From assembly GCA_003439945.1 (NCBI GenBank), contig QVRM01005948.1:62001-126000 (forward strand): 64,000 nt of DNA. The letters run 5' to 3'. The notes below the pieces were generated by a model that ran no database searches, was not told where the DNA came from, and saw only the letters and a list, made by a program, of their open reading frames with translations. The position numbers were made by a program, and so were the translations under genes. Source of the DNA: Dermanyssus gallinae. Its lineage: Eukaryota; Arthropoda; Arachnida; Mesostigmata; Dermanyssidae. Within the stretch, counting starts at the first letter, position 1, and each line of letters starts with the position of its first letter. Shown here piece after piece: positions 1-9,119 of this stretch.

Positions 1-178
1 AGAATGTCTACAACCTTTGCCAATGCGGAAAGCAAATTAGCGGCGACGTCTTCGAGGGACGGGGAGAGAAGGTCCATTAACAACCGCGGCCTCATGAAGT
101 CTAGCCCTGCGGCGGAGCTCTTGGAGAAGCTCTTAATAGCCACCTGAATATCCTCCTTTGATGTGACATAGACATAAA
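1..178 (-). mobile_element. Fragment of a LINE reverse transcriptase N-terminus, cut by the window edge
   Basis: Read on the minus strand, one frame stays open across these bases and runs off the window. It contains a stretch reading AIKSFSKSSAAGLDFMRP followed by a leucine-rich helix, which is the pattern (two small residues, Ala-Gly, x, Asp, then RP) that opens the fingers region of non-LTR reverse transcriptases. The spelling resembles the RT that, as I recall, precedes the restriction-like endonuclease domain found at 46.3-47.2 kb and 57.1-57.4 kb in this window, so it may be another piece of that family. Catalytic motifs would lie beyond the edge. No Met start is visible; upstream sequence turns AT-rich. 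It could instead be a CR1 or R1 scrap. Confidence 0.4.
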
Positions 179-1435
179 AGAATAGTATAACCGTGAAAGA
201 TTTTCGTAGTATGTTTAGAAGTTTATTTTGTCGAATTTTTTTAGCTTTTAGAGACGTCCGGGTCATGTCTTTAATTTTGTTCCAAGTTTTAACACTTTTT
301 CAGTCGGATAACCGCAACAAAAAACTACGGACTAATACTGCTAAATTCACCTAGTTCTTGTATAATTATAGCAGCGCCACAGGGCGCACTCCAATACACT
401 GAACTATGGTGCATAAACACACGGATGTATCAACCTGCAATTAGTATGCAAGTATGCAATTTTCTCATACACTATTACGTTATATTTTGTAAGAAAATCG
501 ACTTTTAGTATTCCTATAGCATAAATCTTTAAAGCAGGTAAGACTAGCAAAGTTCGCACGCGAGAAGCTAGATCGTACGGTGAACGTTGTGGACGACCCT
601 ACAACCATTTTAGCACCCAGTTGCCACTATTCATGGTTCCCATTCCTATACTATATATCCAAATCAAATTGAAGCTACTCGAGCTTTTATTTCCCGACAT
701 ATCGGTCATTTAACTCAATTTTGTGTAAAAATAACTGTGTAAAAATATTATTACAAGATTGTGTAAAAATCTTGTGTAAAAATAACTGAGTTACACAAGC
801 TGCATTCATTACAGTAAGATTTTTAACATAAATTGGGAAGAGAGCGGCAAGTGAGAAGGACGAGAAGAGAGCAGAGAAAATTCTGCTGCAGAAAAAAATG
901 TTGTGTTCGATATATAAAAAATAAATATACTTTTTTTATTGGTAAAATAAAAAAAGCTGCATTTATTTGCACAGACCAAAATATTGGAAAGAAGCCTTCT
1001 GGTGTGTGATGTTCCGACATCGATGGAACCTGCCTATTTCGATGATACGTTCGCAACGTTGTCCCATCGACTAATCAAATCTACTGGTCTGACATAGCCT
1101 GCATCCAATCCCAGCCATAGTGAGGACACAATATCGGATGCGGAAAGACCAGCACGCTCATACAACGTCAGCTCCACTCCTTAAGGTCTTTCTACGGGTC
1201 TTATTGGTCGAGCCAAGGAGAGGAAGACGTTATAATGCTTCCTGCACAGCGTGATCTCGCGTGTGTAACAACACGACTAAGGTGGCTTCATTCTTAGAGG
1301 GTCGTCCGTATCCACAATGCCCACATCTGTACTCAGCTGAGTCCACACTAAAGCCATTTTGCTTTACCCATACAAACTCAGGCGTGCCCCGATGAGTATT
1401 GAGCAATGATAAAACATTTCATAATTGCTTGTAAC
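179..1435. other. AT-rich stretch with no gene seen
   Basis: No coding region or element was recognised. Between about 722 and 795 a short motif (TGTGTAAAAATA) recurs four times with variable spacers. The minus strand from about 1090 to 1390 has open stretches with a C-x2-C pair (CGHCGY) but matches nothing I know. Confidence 0.5.
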
Positions 1436-1437
1436 TG

Positions 1438-1508
<71 letters not shown>

Positions 1509-1591
1509 CGAGCACTGCCGAGTGTGCAAACGTATTGTAAATGATTAATAAATCATCACAATATTTTCTATATATATATATATATATATAA
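1436..1591. repeat. Two (TA)n microsatellite tracts
   Basis: A pure TA tract of about 65 bp ends near 1506, and a second of about 22 bp lies at 1570-1591. Open frames of alternating Tyr and Ile here come only from the repeat. Confidence 0.95.
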
Positions 1592-1749
1592 ACTGATAGC
1601 TTTTTGTACATCCATGTTTGTCTCTCGGAAGAGGTCTACAATTATAAGGCAAATTGCACTTAATTCACGTCGACCCTCGTACGCTTTTTGTTCCAGTATA
1701 ACATTCACGTAATTACAACTTCTGTGTCACGCCTCTGCCGATGACGGCA

Positions 1750-2450
1750 TGTGACAGCACCTACTTTCTGGATTAAAAGATCCCAGGCCGTGCCCGATAC
1801 CCCGCTAACTCGAATGAGGCAAGCTTCTCAGGAATACACCTGGACGCACGAGCCCGAATCTATCGTATGAATATACATATTGACCTGGCCGTGGCCGATT
1901 AGCACCTGCGTGATATTGTACGATAGTTCGCCGTGGCTACAGTCACATCAAATCTTTAGATCAGGTGTTTGCTTCTCGTCCAGCTGCCTAGGTAGCCTTT
2001 GTGGGTTTCATCCCATTTTCTCTGCAAAGAGGCAGGTGTGACCTCCCGACCTGTAGTCAGGTCTAGTGCCTCATTAAGCAAGCATTAAACGTCTGGGAAC
2101 CCCATAAGAACCCCTGATCAACACTGGTTAGCAGGCGGTAACCACTAGCGTAAGGTCGTCCGGGTGGGCTGCGGCCTCCACTTTGTCAGGGAGGTGCCCT
2201 ATTTCGAGCACTTCTTTGTAGGCGATATTCCAAAGGTCCGGGCTAAGAATCGAACCCTGCGAGACGCCAACTGTCAACGCTTAGTCTCGTTCCAGGCCAG
2301 AGCTGCCACCGATGCGGTTCAAGGGACCATGCGCGACGCTTACTGCAATGTTTTTTCCCCGCATCACATTCTGCACAGTCGACGACGGTGGTATCCAAGC
2401 TTACGTGAAGTCGTCACGTTCGGCTGCAAATGGGAATATAGTCAGGTAAA
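1750..2450 (-). mobile_element. R1-clade LINE relic (ORF2 RT and C-terminal region)
   Basis: Minus-strand frames contain, in order, a decayed RT motif B (GVSQGSILSPDLWNIAY, near 2235-2285), a motif C with AHPDDLTLVV where an active enzyme has A-Y-A-D-D-L, and further on a segment reading SHGELSYNITQVLIGHGQ (near 1865-1940). The intact R1-B copy at 60.0-61.6 kb reads GVPQGSILGPVLWNIAY, AYADDLALMI and RHGELSYWTTQVLTGHGQ at the equivalent places, so homology is clear. Stops and frameshifts break the frame and the thumb region is deleted. It lies directly downstream of the CR1 3' end, on the same strand. This copy is dead. Confidence 0.75.
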
Positions 2451-2568
2451 TGGTCTTAGAAACATATTCGTTTCATTTATTTCCACACCATGTTGGGTAA
2501 AACAATACCTAATCTATACCTACATACAAACAAACACGTTGGCAACAAATAAGCCGTAACACACATAT

Positions 2569-5500
2569 TTACAGCGGTAAGTTACCAGAAGCATTCGCCA
2601 ATCGTGATAAGGAGATGAAATATATACAGTGAGTGGCGTGATACTTTGAACATGGATTGCTACAATTTTTACAAACACAAGATTCATTCGGCTCATGGAA
2701 TCCCACTGTGCGACACACGACGTGGTGATACCCGTGCACTGCAAATCGCGTAACAATATGGCGGTTAGTCCTACCTACATCTTTCCATGAATCTGATGTC
2801 ATCGCCCCAACTGTGAAAAATTCTGGATCAATTTCTGCCATTTTAACTTCGTATTCACTGATGAAACGATCGTATCCCGGTGTCGCAGGGAGATTTAGTC
2901 GCCTCTTCAGGTCCTCTACGAACAGCGGGGTATCTGCCAGCAAGTACACGAGTCTATTTCGAGCTGAACTGTGCACCCCAAGCACTCGCTTCAGAAACAC
3001 AGACTTAACTCCATTAAGGGTAGTCAGGTTAGCCGGCGTTAGCTTCGTCCAGATGGCCTCTATGCCGTACGAAGCAATTGGTGCGATCTTCAAGTCAAAG
3101 GGCGCAATAGCGGTGCGCACGGACATCACTTGTAGTTTTTTGATCAAGGAACAGGCAATCAAAGCCTTCCTAACGCGTTCGGAGATATGCCTGGCATACG
3201 ACCTGCCTGTAGAGGAGATTGTTAGCCCGAGGTACGTAAAGTGATTAACATACGTGAGGATCTGCGCACCTAGACGAAGTTCGTCGGTCGCCGCACGACG
3301 TCCCCCGTTACAAAACTTCATAGCATGCGTTTTGCAGGTATTGATCTGGAGTCCCACAGTACTGACATACTGTACCAGTGATGCAAGCGCTTGTTGTAGG
3401 TGGAATCGGCTGGTACTGTATAAAACAAGATCGTCGGCGTATAGTAGTAGGTTGACGTTTCGATGACGATTCTTGACGTTAGCTGGAAGGTCGCTGATCA
3501 GAGTTGAGAACAGGAGGGGGCTTAAGTTATCTCCCTGAGCAAAACCGGTGGTTTGCTCGAGTCCTGGATGCTCTGCTACTCCGTCGTCTATTGTTATCGA
3601 GTTTTTCTGTAGGATGTCCATTATAACTCCGAGTATCCTGCAGGGCACCCCCAGTGAGGCGAGCTTCTCCAACACTAGTGATCTTGAACCTGAGTCGAAC
3701 GCAGCCTTGAAGTCCACAAATACTGCGTAGAGAAATTGCTTTTTCCGCGCTAGTGCTTCTCCAATGTCTTCAAGGAGAATACTGCAGGCTGTCAGGGTAC
3801 TTTTAGAAGCGCGAAACCCATGCTGCTCTTCGGGAATAGCTCCCTTGTACTCCAGGTATGTAGTTAGCCGCTGAGAAAGCAGTTTTGAAAAGAGCTTATA
3901 CACACAACTTTTCTTTGCGATCCCTCTCCATGCCGAAGGGTCATGCGGACTTCCTTTACCTTTAGGTATTACAGCTAGCAAACAATCGCGCCACCCGTCT
4001 GGTACCCGACCCGCTCTGATGCACGCGTTGAACAAAGCGGTCCAGAACGGCACCAGTACCATTGACTGTTGGAGATGTTCGTTACGTACACCGTCGGGGC
4101 CTGCCGCTTTGTTCATCGGCAGTCGATAAATAAGCTCTACGACTTCACGAATGGATACGTCATTTTCCAGTTCTTGCTGCCACCGGGAGTCCTCTTCTGA
4201 CCATGCTGCAAAGTATCTTGGAAGCGTTCGGGGAATAGAGTCGCTGCCACAAAGAATTTCGCTAAAATGCCTAATAAGAATATCCGGTTCAATCGTACAA
4301 GTCTTTCTGAGAGGTGCGTTTCCTCGGAGCCAGAGGTAGGGTGCTCTCTCTGAGCGTCGCAATAACACCTCTTCTGCTCTTTTTTCAAAGTTATGTTTTG
4401 CATTCCGCAAAACTCGCCTATACACGCTTTTTAGCCGCACACGTTCTGTCAAATCTGCGTTGGCACTATGGGTATCCAACAAAACGCGTTTGGCTGTTGT
4501 GCAATCGGTTGTCCACCAGTCTCTGCCCTTTTTCTTGATGACAGGTATCACGCTTGACGTTACGACAGCTGTAAGGAGCTCACTGTAGCAGTCGATGTCG
4601 GGTTGGTCAGGGCACGGCATTACCGTAGATAATTGCCTGCAGAGTTTGTAGAGATCAATCTTCTTTCCCAATGACCGGCGACGTGGGGCTTTTGCAATAT
4701 CGTCGGAGAGATAGATGTCCACACCGATGGGGACGTGCCATGAAACATCGCCTCCTTCTTTCAGCTGATGCCTATCGTGCAAATAATGCACCCGGGTCGA
4801 TGGGAGGTTCGTTGAGATGACGTCGATCGTCGAGCATCCCATTGGTCCACTAAAGGTAGCTCGACCCGACTCATTTGCAATCCATAACCCGTAGTCATTG
4901 AGCGAGTCCACCAGCGCCGCTGTCCTTTCGTCGTTAGGTCTATCCAGTCGAGCGTTGAAGTCGCCGGCGACGATAGTGGGTTTGTCGAGGTCGACTAGAT
5001 TCAGACAACGGGTTAGCTTCTCTATCAAATCGGAGGTGTTCTCTGATACGCGTGGACGTACATACATCGCTATAATATTCATCATGTCACTCTTTAACAC
5101 GACGCAATTATCGGCTGCCAGGAGTAAAGTCATATTTCCGACACGCTCATTATATAAAATTGAGACCCCTCCACTCGGACGGCCAACGTCACTTAGTCTC
5201 ATGGCTGGGCAGCTGCTGATATAAAAATTTGGTATGTGAATATCGCCGGTGGCCCATGTCTCCACAAGAATGAGAACGTCAATTCCGGCGAGGCTCGCTG
5301 GGGGCAGCAACCGTAAAGTGGATTCAATTCCCTCTGAATTCCACTCCACCAGCCTTAGTAATGTCCCGTCTGTTCGTACACCTGCCGGAGAACGCGGGCA
5401 ATGAAATCGTTGAGGTTCGGCTTGCGAGGAATGGGACTCTTGTATTCTCCCTTCTGCTGATGTTGTTGGACCCGGTTGTCTGTCTGGTTCCACCGTTTCC

Positions 5501-5862
5501 AGCGCCTGCCCGTACGATGATTCTGTCTGTGCAGGGAAAGAGTTTCGGGATGGCTCGGTGTCCGGCTCTGTTGCCATGCGTGATGTGCTGGCTGCTGACG
5601 ACGATGAGTCGTGTTGGGGTCCCGATCGAGTCGTTTCGGATGTACATCTTTCTTCTCGGGCTGAACGGCGTTCTTTATTTCTACTGGCAACGAAAGACCC
5701 TTCTGTAGCGGTTGAACTTTTATTTCTAAAAAATTCGCTGCCCGTCTGGCTATCACTTTGGATACGATCACCGCAGCTTCCTCGGCTTTTTTGTAAGAGT
5801 ACACATTCTGGTGAACCAGACCTCGTTGTGGGTACGTCATATTGAGAACTGAGATACCCCAT
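2569..5862 (-). CDS. CR1-type LINE ORF2 polyprotein: APE endonuclease and reverse transcriptase
   Basis: An open frame of 1097 codons. Residues 1-165 are polar and overlap ORF1, so translation may begin at Met96 (position 5577), at 5862, or through a -1 frameshift from ORF1. The endonuclease covers about 168-385: RLVEWNSEG supplies the Asn, LVETW the Glu, and AGDFNARLD the Asp/Asn pair. The usual Ser-Asp-His near the end reads VSWHVPI, so the Asp is replaced by Trp. The reverse transcriptase covers about 590-870, with motif A VFVDFKAAFDSG near 713, motif B GFAQGDNLSPLLF, and the catalytic LLYADDLVLY near 806. Residues about 1058-1078 hold a Cys/His cluster (CVCKNC, then HATHC) like the C-terminal knuckles of other LINEs. 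The protein would nick the target and copy the element RNA there. There are no internal stops. Confidence 0.88.
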   Translation of the reverse strand: MGYLSSQYDVPTTRSGSPECVLLQKSRGSCGDRIQSDSQTGSEFFRNKSSTATEGSFVASRNKERRSAREERCTSETTRSGPQHDSSSSAASTSRMATEPDTEPSRNSFPAQTESSYGQALETVEPDRQPGPTTSAEGRIQESHSSQAEPQRFHCPRSPAGVRTDGTLLRLVEWNSEGIESTLRLLPPASLAGIDVLILVETWATGDIHIPNFYISSCPAMRLSDVGRPSGGVSILYNERVGNMTLLLAADNCVVLKSDMMNIIAMYVRPRVSENTSDLIEKLTRCLNLVDLDKPTIVAGDFNARLDRPNDERTAALVDSLNDYGLWIANESGRATFSGPMGCSTIDVISTNLPSTRVHYLHDRHQLKEGGDVSWHVPIGVDIYLSDDIAKAPRRRSLGKKIDLYKLCRQLSTVMPCPDQPDIDCYSELLTAVVTSSVIPVIKKKGRDWWTTDCTTAKRVLLDTHSANADLTERVRLKSVYRRVLRNAKHNFEKRAEEVLLRRSERAPYLWLRGNAPLRKTCTIEPDILIRHFSEILCGSDSIPRTLPRYFAAWSEEDSRWQQELENDVSIREVVELIYRLPMNKAAGPDGVRNEHLQQSMVLVPFWTALFNACIRAGRVPDGWRDCLLAVIPKGKGSPHDPSAWRGIAKKSCVYKLFSKLLSQRLTTYLEYKGAIPEEQHGFRASKSTLTACSILLEDIGEALARKKQFLYAVFVDFKAAFDSGSRSLVLEKLASLGVPCRILGVIMDILQKNSITIDDGVAEHPGLEQTTGFAQGDNLSPLLFSTLISDLPANVKNRHRNVNLLLYADDLVLYSTSRFHLQQALASLVQYVSTVGLQINTCKTHAMKFCNGGRRAATDELRLGAQILTYVNHFTYLGLTISSTGRSYARHISERVRKALIACSLIKKLQVMSVRTAIAPFDLKIAPIASYGIEAIWTKLTPANLTTLNGVKSVFLKRVLGVHSSARNRLVYLLADTPLFVEDLKRRLNLPATPGYDRFISEYEVKMAEIDPEFFTVGAMTSDSWKDVGRTNRHIVTRFAVHGYHHVVCRTVGFHEPNESCVCKNCSNPCSKYHATHCIYFISLSRLANASGNLPL

Positions 5863-6593
5863 CGCTCTTTGCTAGCGATAAGTTTCTCATTTACGTCCTT
5901 GCACTGTTGTGTAAACTGCGGGACAGTTACGCAGGCGAGGGTTGAGTTTGGTCGTTCAGTACTGAGTCGCCTAGCGAGCTGCTCGACCTGCGTCAGAAAT
6001 TTGTCACCTTCGAGCTCCATGCACTCGTGGTAGCCGCCGTGTAGAATAACACTGACAGGACCATCTGATTTCTCAAGAAAAGTATCTATCTGCGCGACGA
6101 TGGTGGCGATGTCTGGCGCTGGGCAGGCCTTCACCGTTATTGAAGTCTTCTTCGGCAATTGTGCCAAGATCTTGCCTTTCAGTTGACGGATTGCACTGTC
6201 TCCAACCACTAGCACAGACTTTTTACGCTTCACCATACTATCATGTTTTCGCGTGTCATCTTGACTGTCATCCTCCATTCTCAAAGATGCAGCTTCTTGT
6301 AGGTTTGCCATGTCCGCCTCCAGCTTGTTCATTCTATTAAGCAAATACAGCACTCCTCTCACGATCGGTGCTGTCAGATCTGACATTTTATCAACCTGCG
6401 ACATGAATTGAGGCATATCGAACGACAGTCCTTCCGTGGCCTGGCAAATGCGGCAGCGCCACAAGGTACTAGGCTCCTCAGTCGGGTCTCGTTCGTCGTT
6501 AGCCCTGCATATTGCGTGAAACTGTCGACAACACACACCGCACACCAGAAGGAGGCCGCCAAGTGGCTGCGCGCACCTTGTACAGGCTGCCAT
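5355..6593 (-). CDS. CR1-type LINE ORF1 protein: PHD finger plus SGNH esterase
   Basis: The product has 412 residues. Residues 4-50 form a C4HC3 PHD-like zinc finger (C4, C7, C18, C21, H26, C29, then WRC-x2-C at 46-50). Residues 75-105 look like a short coiled coil. Residues 125-270 resemble an SGNH/GDSL esterase: VVGDS puts the nucleophile Ser at about 133, and a HGGYHE block sits near 185 where the family usually has a GGND-like block. The terminal catalytic Asp-x2-His block is weak (LVHQN). The C-terminus is basic and Gln-rich, ending in a hydrophobic helix. CR1 ORF1 proteins bind RNA and chaperone the element; the esterase is of uncertain purpose. The start overlaps the upstream stop (TAATG). 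ORF2 lies in the -1 frame and overlaps the last 508 nt. Confidence 0.85.
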   Translation of the reverse strand: MAACTRCAQPLGGLLLVCGVCCRQFHAICRANDERDPTEEPSTLWRCRICQATEGLSFDMPQFMSQVDKMSDLTAPIVRGVLYLLNRMNKLEADMANLQEAASLRMEDDSQDDTRKHDSMVKRKKSVLVVGDSAIRQLKGKILAQLPKKTSITVKACPAPDIATIVAQIDTFLEKSDGPVSVILHGGYHECMELEGDKFLTQVEQLARRLSTERPNSTLACVTVPQFTQQCKDVNEKLIASKERWGISVLNMTYPQRGLVHQNVYSYKKAEEAAVIVSKVIARRAANFLEIKVQPLQKGLSLPVEIKNAVQPEKKDVHPKRLDRDPNTTHRRQQPAHHAWQQSRTPSHPETLSLHRQNHRTGRRWKRWNQTDNRVQQHQQKGEYKSPIPRKPNLNDFIARVLRQVYEQTGHY

Positions 6594-7003
6594 TACTGGT
6601 TGGTTGGGTACTTGTTGCGCTGCTGTCCGTGGGTCAGCTGTGTTGATGTCAGCGGATCTACTGCTGCTGTTGACAGCTGACTGCCAAGCATCGCTGCTTC
6701 TTGTTCGTTTCGACTGCTGGTAGGTCGTTTAGCTGCGGCAGGCTCTGCTGTGTTTACGTCTCCGAGTAGCGCACGGGACCGCTTCCGTCCTCTTACGCTG
6801 CTAACGTAATTCGACGGAGAGCTAGTCGAGCCGGTCGAAAGCTTTGAGTGCGGTTGCGCCGGATTAACACTTAAACCGGGATCCGGGCCGAATTTTTCGG
6901 TCTTCTGAGCCTCTGTCGAGGTGCTCGAAGTCACCACCGAGTTCACCATACACAAGCCGTTGCCAAACACAGCAACTAACACATTCAACAAGAGTGATTT
7001 CAC
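6593..7003 (-). CDS. Leader ORF of the CR1-type element (possibly ORF1 N-terminus)
   Basis: A 136-residue ORF rich in Ser, Thr, Pro and Ala with a basic patch (VRGRKRSR) that could act as a nuclear signal. No domain is recognised. Its stop and the start of ORF1 share an A in TAATG, the termination-reinitiation arrangement documented for ORF1/ORF2 of the R1-clade element SART1. It may be an independent ORF, or the N-terminal part of ORF1 separated by a frame change. The first ATG may not be the true start, since the element boundary upstream is unclear. Confidence 0.5.
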   Translation of the reverse strand: MKSLLLNVLVAVFGNGLCMVNSVVTSSTSTEAQKTEKFGPDPGLSVNPAQPHSKLSTGSTSSPSNYVSSVRGRKRSRALLGDVNTAEPAAAKRPTSSRNEQEAAMLGSQLSTAAVDPLTSTQLTHGQQRNKYPTNQ

Positions 7004-7139
7004 GGAGCTTCACTGGCGTGCATCCTGCTTCGAACACGTCAAGCAGACGTCATTAGCAGACGTCTTAGAAACATATATGGAAGCCAAAGAAGCATCCATT
7101 AAAGTCCAAGTTATATCCAAAGAGGTCCAAGGAGCACTT

Positions 7140-7565
7140 GCGACAAAAATGGTCAAGCTTCTCCAGATCAACCTTAATCGGTGCCAAACAGCAGATGGGG
7201 CGAAAACCGCTGTGTATGCTGACGACCTTTAGTTGCTGGTTGCGGTCCGCAAAAGGGCAAGACGAATACTTGGGTGAAAGAAAACTCGCAAGGTCGATTT
7301 AAAGCTAGACGGGCACCCGGCACTAACCAAGCTAAATATGTAGGGGGATAACAACACTAGTCTCGCAGGTACAGCGCATATAAATAACGTTACTCAATAG
7401 GTAACTTGGGTATCCGGCAACCTAGCGAGGATCTTACCCACGCAGGAAAGGGCCTTCGAAATCAAACGCCGCTTCCTGGCCGCCACAGCCGAGGCCATTG
7501 CCCAACACGCCGCTTCAATACTGTCTGACCTCCGCACGCAGCACAAACGGCACACTTTCGAGTAG
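7140..7565 (+). mobile_element. R1-clade LINE relic with a large internal deletion
   Basis: An R1 ORF2 opening (MVKLLQINLNRCQTA, from 7149) is followed within about 15 residues by the catalytic box VYADDL (near 7213-7230), so the endonuclease and most of the RT, roughly 1.5 kb, have been lost. After several stops the thumb region reappears as NLARILPTQERAFEIKRR then FLAATAEAIAQHAA (7421-7512), which matches NLARIMP and LLASVAESTALYAA in the R1-B copy at 60 kb. It is followed directly by a SINE. It lies head to head with the 5' end of the CR1 element. Confidence 0.65.
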
Positions 7566-7576
7566 CCAGGGAAGTG

Positions 7577-7722
7577 ACCGGAGGAGACACATAGGTGCGC
7601 GGGTTCGAGCCCCACCGTTGCACATTTGTATTTATGGGGTCCGTCTATGAAGCAATGCGAAAAGCAGCCCTATAGACGTTAAATCTTGGCTGAGAGTCAG
7701 CCCAGAAAGTATTTTTTAGCGC
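7577..7722 (+). mobile_element. tRNA-derived SINE, copy 1 (5' part lost)
   Basis: This is one of three copies of the same SINE, the others near 36.2 and 37.9 kb. It carries a good RNA polymerase III B box (GGTTCGAGCCC, 7602-7612) after a shared GACCGGAGGAGACAC block, then a common body with GAAGCAATGCGAAAAGCAG and TTAAATCTTGGCTGAGAGTC, ending in a T-rich tail near 7717. The promoter region 5' of GACCGGAGG differs from copies 2 and 3, so the head is truncated or replaced. SINEs encode no protein and depend on a partner LINE. Confidence 0.8.
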
Positions 7723-8191
7723 GCAGTCAGAGCGGACGTGCTTTTAGTACTCGTACGCTAGCTACTTTATGATCTGTTAGTGGGAGAGAGAAACAAACGA
7801 TAGTTAAAGGACAACATTGCATAGGTCTTGGGTAGAGCCCCCAAAATGCTTCGGAAGACTTATTTTGTGTTCATACGCAACTAACATGGCCAATCCTATG
7901 ACCCTTCTATTCAAGAGGCCAAGTTTTGCTTAGGCAAACGTTTCCGCTCTCGTTCTCGCCCAGGGGCCTGCTGGCCTAGGCAGCCTCTATGGCTTTCCTT
8001 TGAGAAAAACGCATCATTCCACTTATAGCTGGCACTGTAGTTTGATACATGTCCCATCGTACACACTTGTGTCCTGCATTGAATTGGCCAAAACTTTCTC
8101 TGCCTTAGTCGAAGGTACGCTGCTCGACACAGGACTAGGGGAGCAGAACTTCGGCTATTATTATTATTATTCCTGTACTGCTCGAGTAACC

Positions 8192-8225
<34 letters not shown>

Positions 8226-8526
8226 TGTTGCACGCCTTTTTGTTTGTTGTAACGATGCTTTGGCACGCCTCGTGCTACGTTAACAGCTGTGAACTCTTAT
8301 TAGAGTAAAAAAAGACGTGGCACATTGTTGGGACACAACACGTGTAAGCGAATGCACGATCCCATACTTTCATACGTGCGATAGCTTACGTTATAGTAAG
8401 CTCGCATGCGGACAAGTATATATAGACATTTCATCATAAGAGAATATCTGTGACAATATTGGCTCTTAAAGACTAATATAGCGACGCATGATATGTAAAT
8501 GCCGCAGTTTATCAGACGCATACGCG
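7723..8526. other. Unique stretch with a short (TA)n tract, no gene seen
   Basis: It contains (TTA)n at about 8155-8170 and (TA)n at about 8195-8222. No recognisable protein or element was found. The last bases before 8527 flank the BEL/Pao element. Confidence 0.5.
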
Positions 8527-8878
8527 TGCTGCATTTCTACAGTGCGAGACGTATCTGCCGCCGCTGTCGAGTACATACCTTAATTTAAAATGCATTAATT
8601 TGCGCGGGCAACCAATTGTCGGCGCATTCAAGGCAAAACCCAAAGGACTCTACCGAATGAGTTCAGTTTTATGAACACCACTCTGCTTTCGTTATCGCAG
8701 CAATAATTTACTACAGACTACACAGTTAATCGCCCACGAGACGGTCGCTAACCAAGTAAGGTCAAGTGCTCTTGGGTTCTTCTCCTTCTTCTTCTTCTTT
8801 TGGTATAGAACGTACGGCGATTTGGGGCGGCATAGACAGCGACATAGACGAGAGCTTACGGTTGACAGATAATCGACA
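8527..8878 (+). repeat. 5' LTR of the BEL/Pao element
   Basis: It starts TGCTGCATTT and ends ATCGACA. Blocks shared with the 3' LTR include GTATCTGCCGCC, GCGGGCA-CCAAT, TCATTATCGCAGCAATAA-like text, GAGACGGT, ATTTGGGG and CGGTTGACAG. Right after it, TTTGGTGCCGTGACC resembles the primer-binding region typical of BEL/Pao elements. Confidence 0.8.
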
Positions 8879-8879
8879 G

Positions 8880-8898
8880 TTTGGTGCCGTGACCAGGA
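8880..8898 (+). promoter_or_regulatory. Likely primer-binding site of the BEL/Pao element
   Basis: TTTGGTGCCGTGACCAGG lies immediately 3' of the LTR. The GGTGCCGTGAC form is familiar from BEL/Pao elements; the priming tRNA was not determined. Confidence 0.6.
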
Positions 8899-9119
8899 TT
8901 GTGGCGTTTGTCGACCGAACTGGGTGTTCTAGCCTGATATACTGGAGCCCCTCAGCGGTGCCAATCTGCACGTACAACTTGTTCTAGCGTCTACACATGC
9001 TAAGCCGACCGCCACGACTTCGGCGCGTTTGGGCTTGATTCTCAAAGACATCTAGTTGATTCTGTCGCCCCGTATGCTTTGTGAGTGAGTCCAACGAACG
9101 TTTCGGGAGAGTTTGAACT

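Larger units (their letters stand above)
2470..7010 (-). mobile_element. CR1/L2-type non-LTR retrotransposon, nearly intact
   Basis: A minus-strand element of about 4.5 kb with three consecutive long ORFs and none of the internal stops that riddle the other LINE copies here. ORF1 has a PHD finger and an SGNH esterase, the pairing known from CR1-like elements; ORF2 has an APE-type endonuclease, reverse transcriptase and a C-terminal Cys/His motif. Downstream of ORF2 is a short 3' UTR with AATAAA around 2480. The 5' boundary is not sharply defined; I place it just beyond the leader ORF. Target duplications were not found. Its wording (KGxPxDPxxWRGIAKKS, GDNLSPLLF) suggests a CR1/L2 relative such as the Crack, Daphne or L2B groups, but the exact clade is inference. 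Confidence 0.85.

Noticed and set aside
1378..1611. Long frames of alternating Tyr and Ile over TA tracts (also at 19184-19460, 33515-33772, 34151-34456, 59097-59361)
   Set aside because: They arise only because pure TA repeats contain no stop in some frames; there is no coding signal.
2164..2559. 131-codon plus-strand frame
   Set aside because: It lies opposite the R1 relic and the CR1 3' end and has no domain of its own.
7602..7612. tRNA gene at the GGTTCGAGCCC B box
   Set aside because: The flanking sequence is repeated with the same non-tRNA body at two other sites, so it is a SINE and not a functional tRNA gene.
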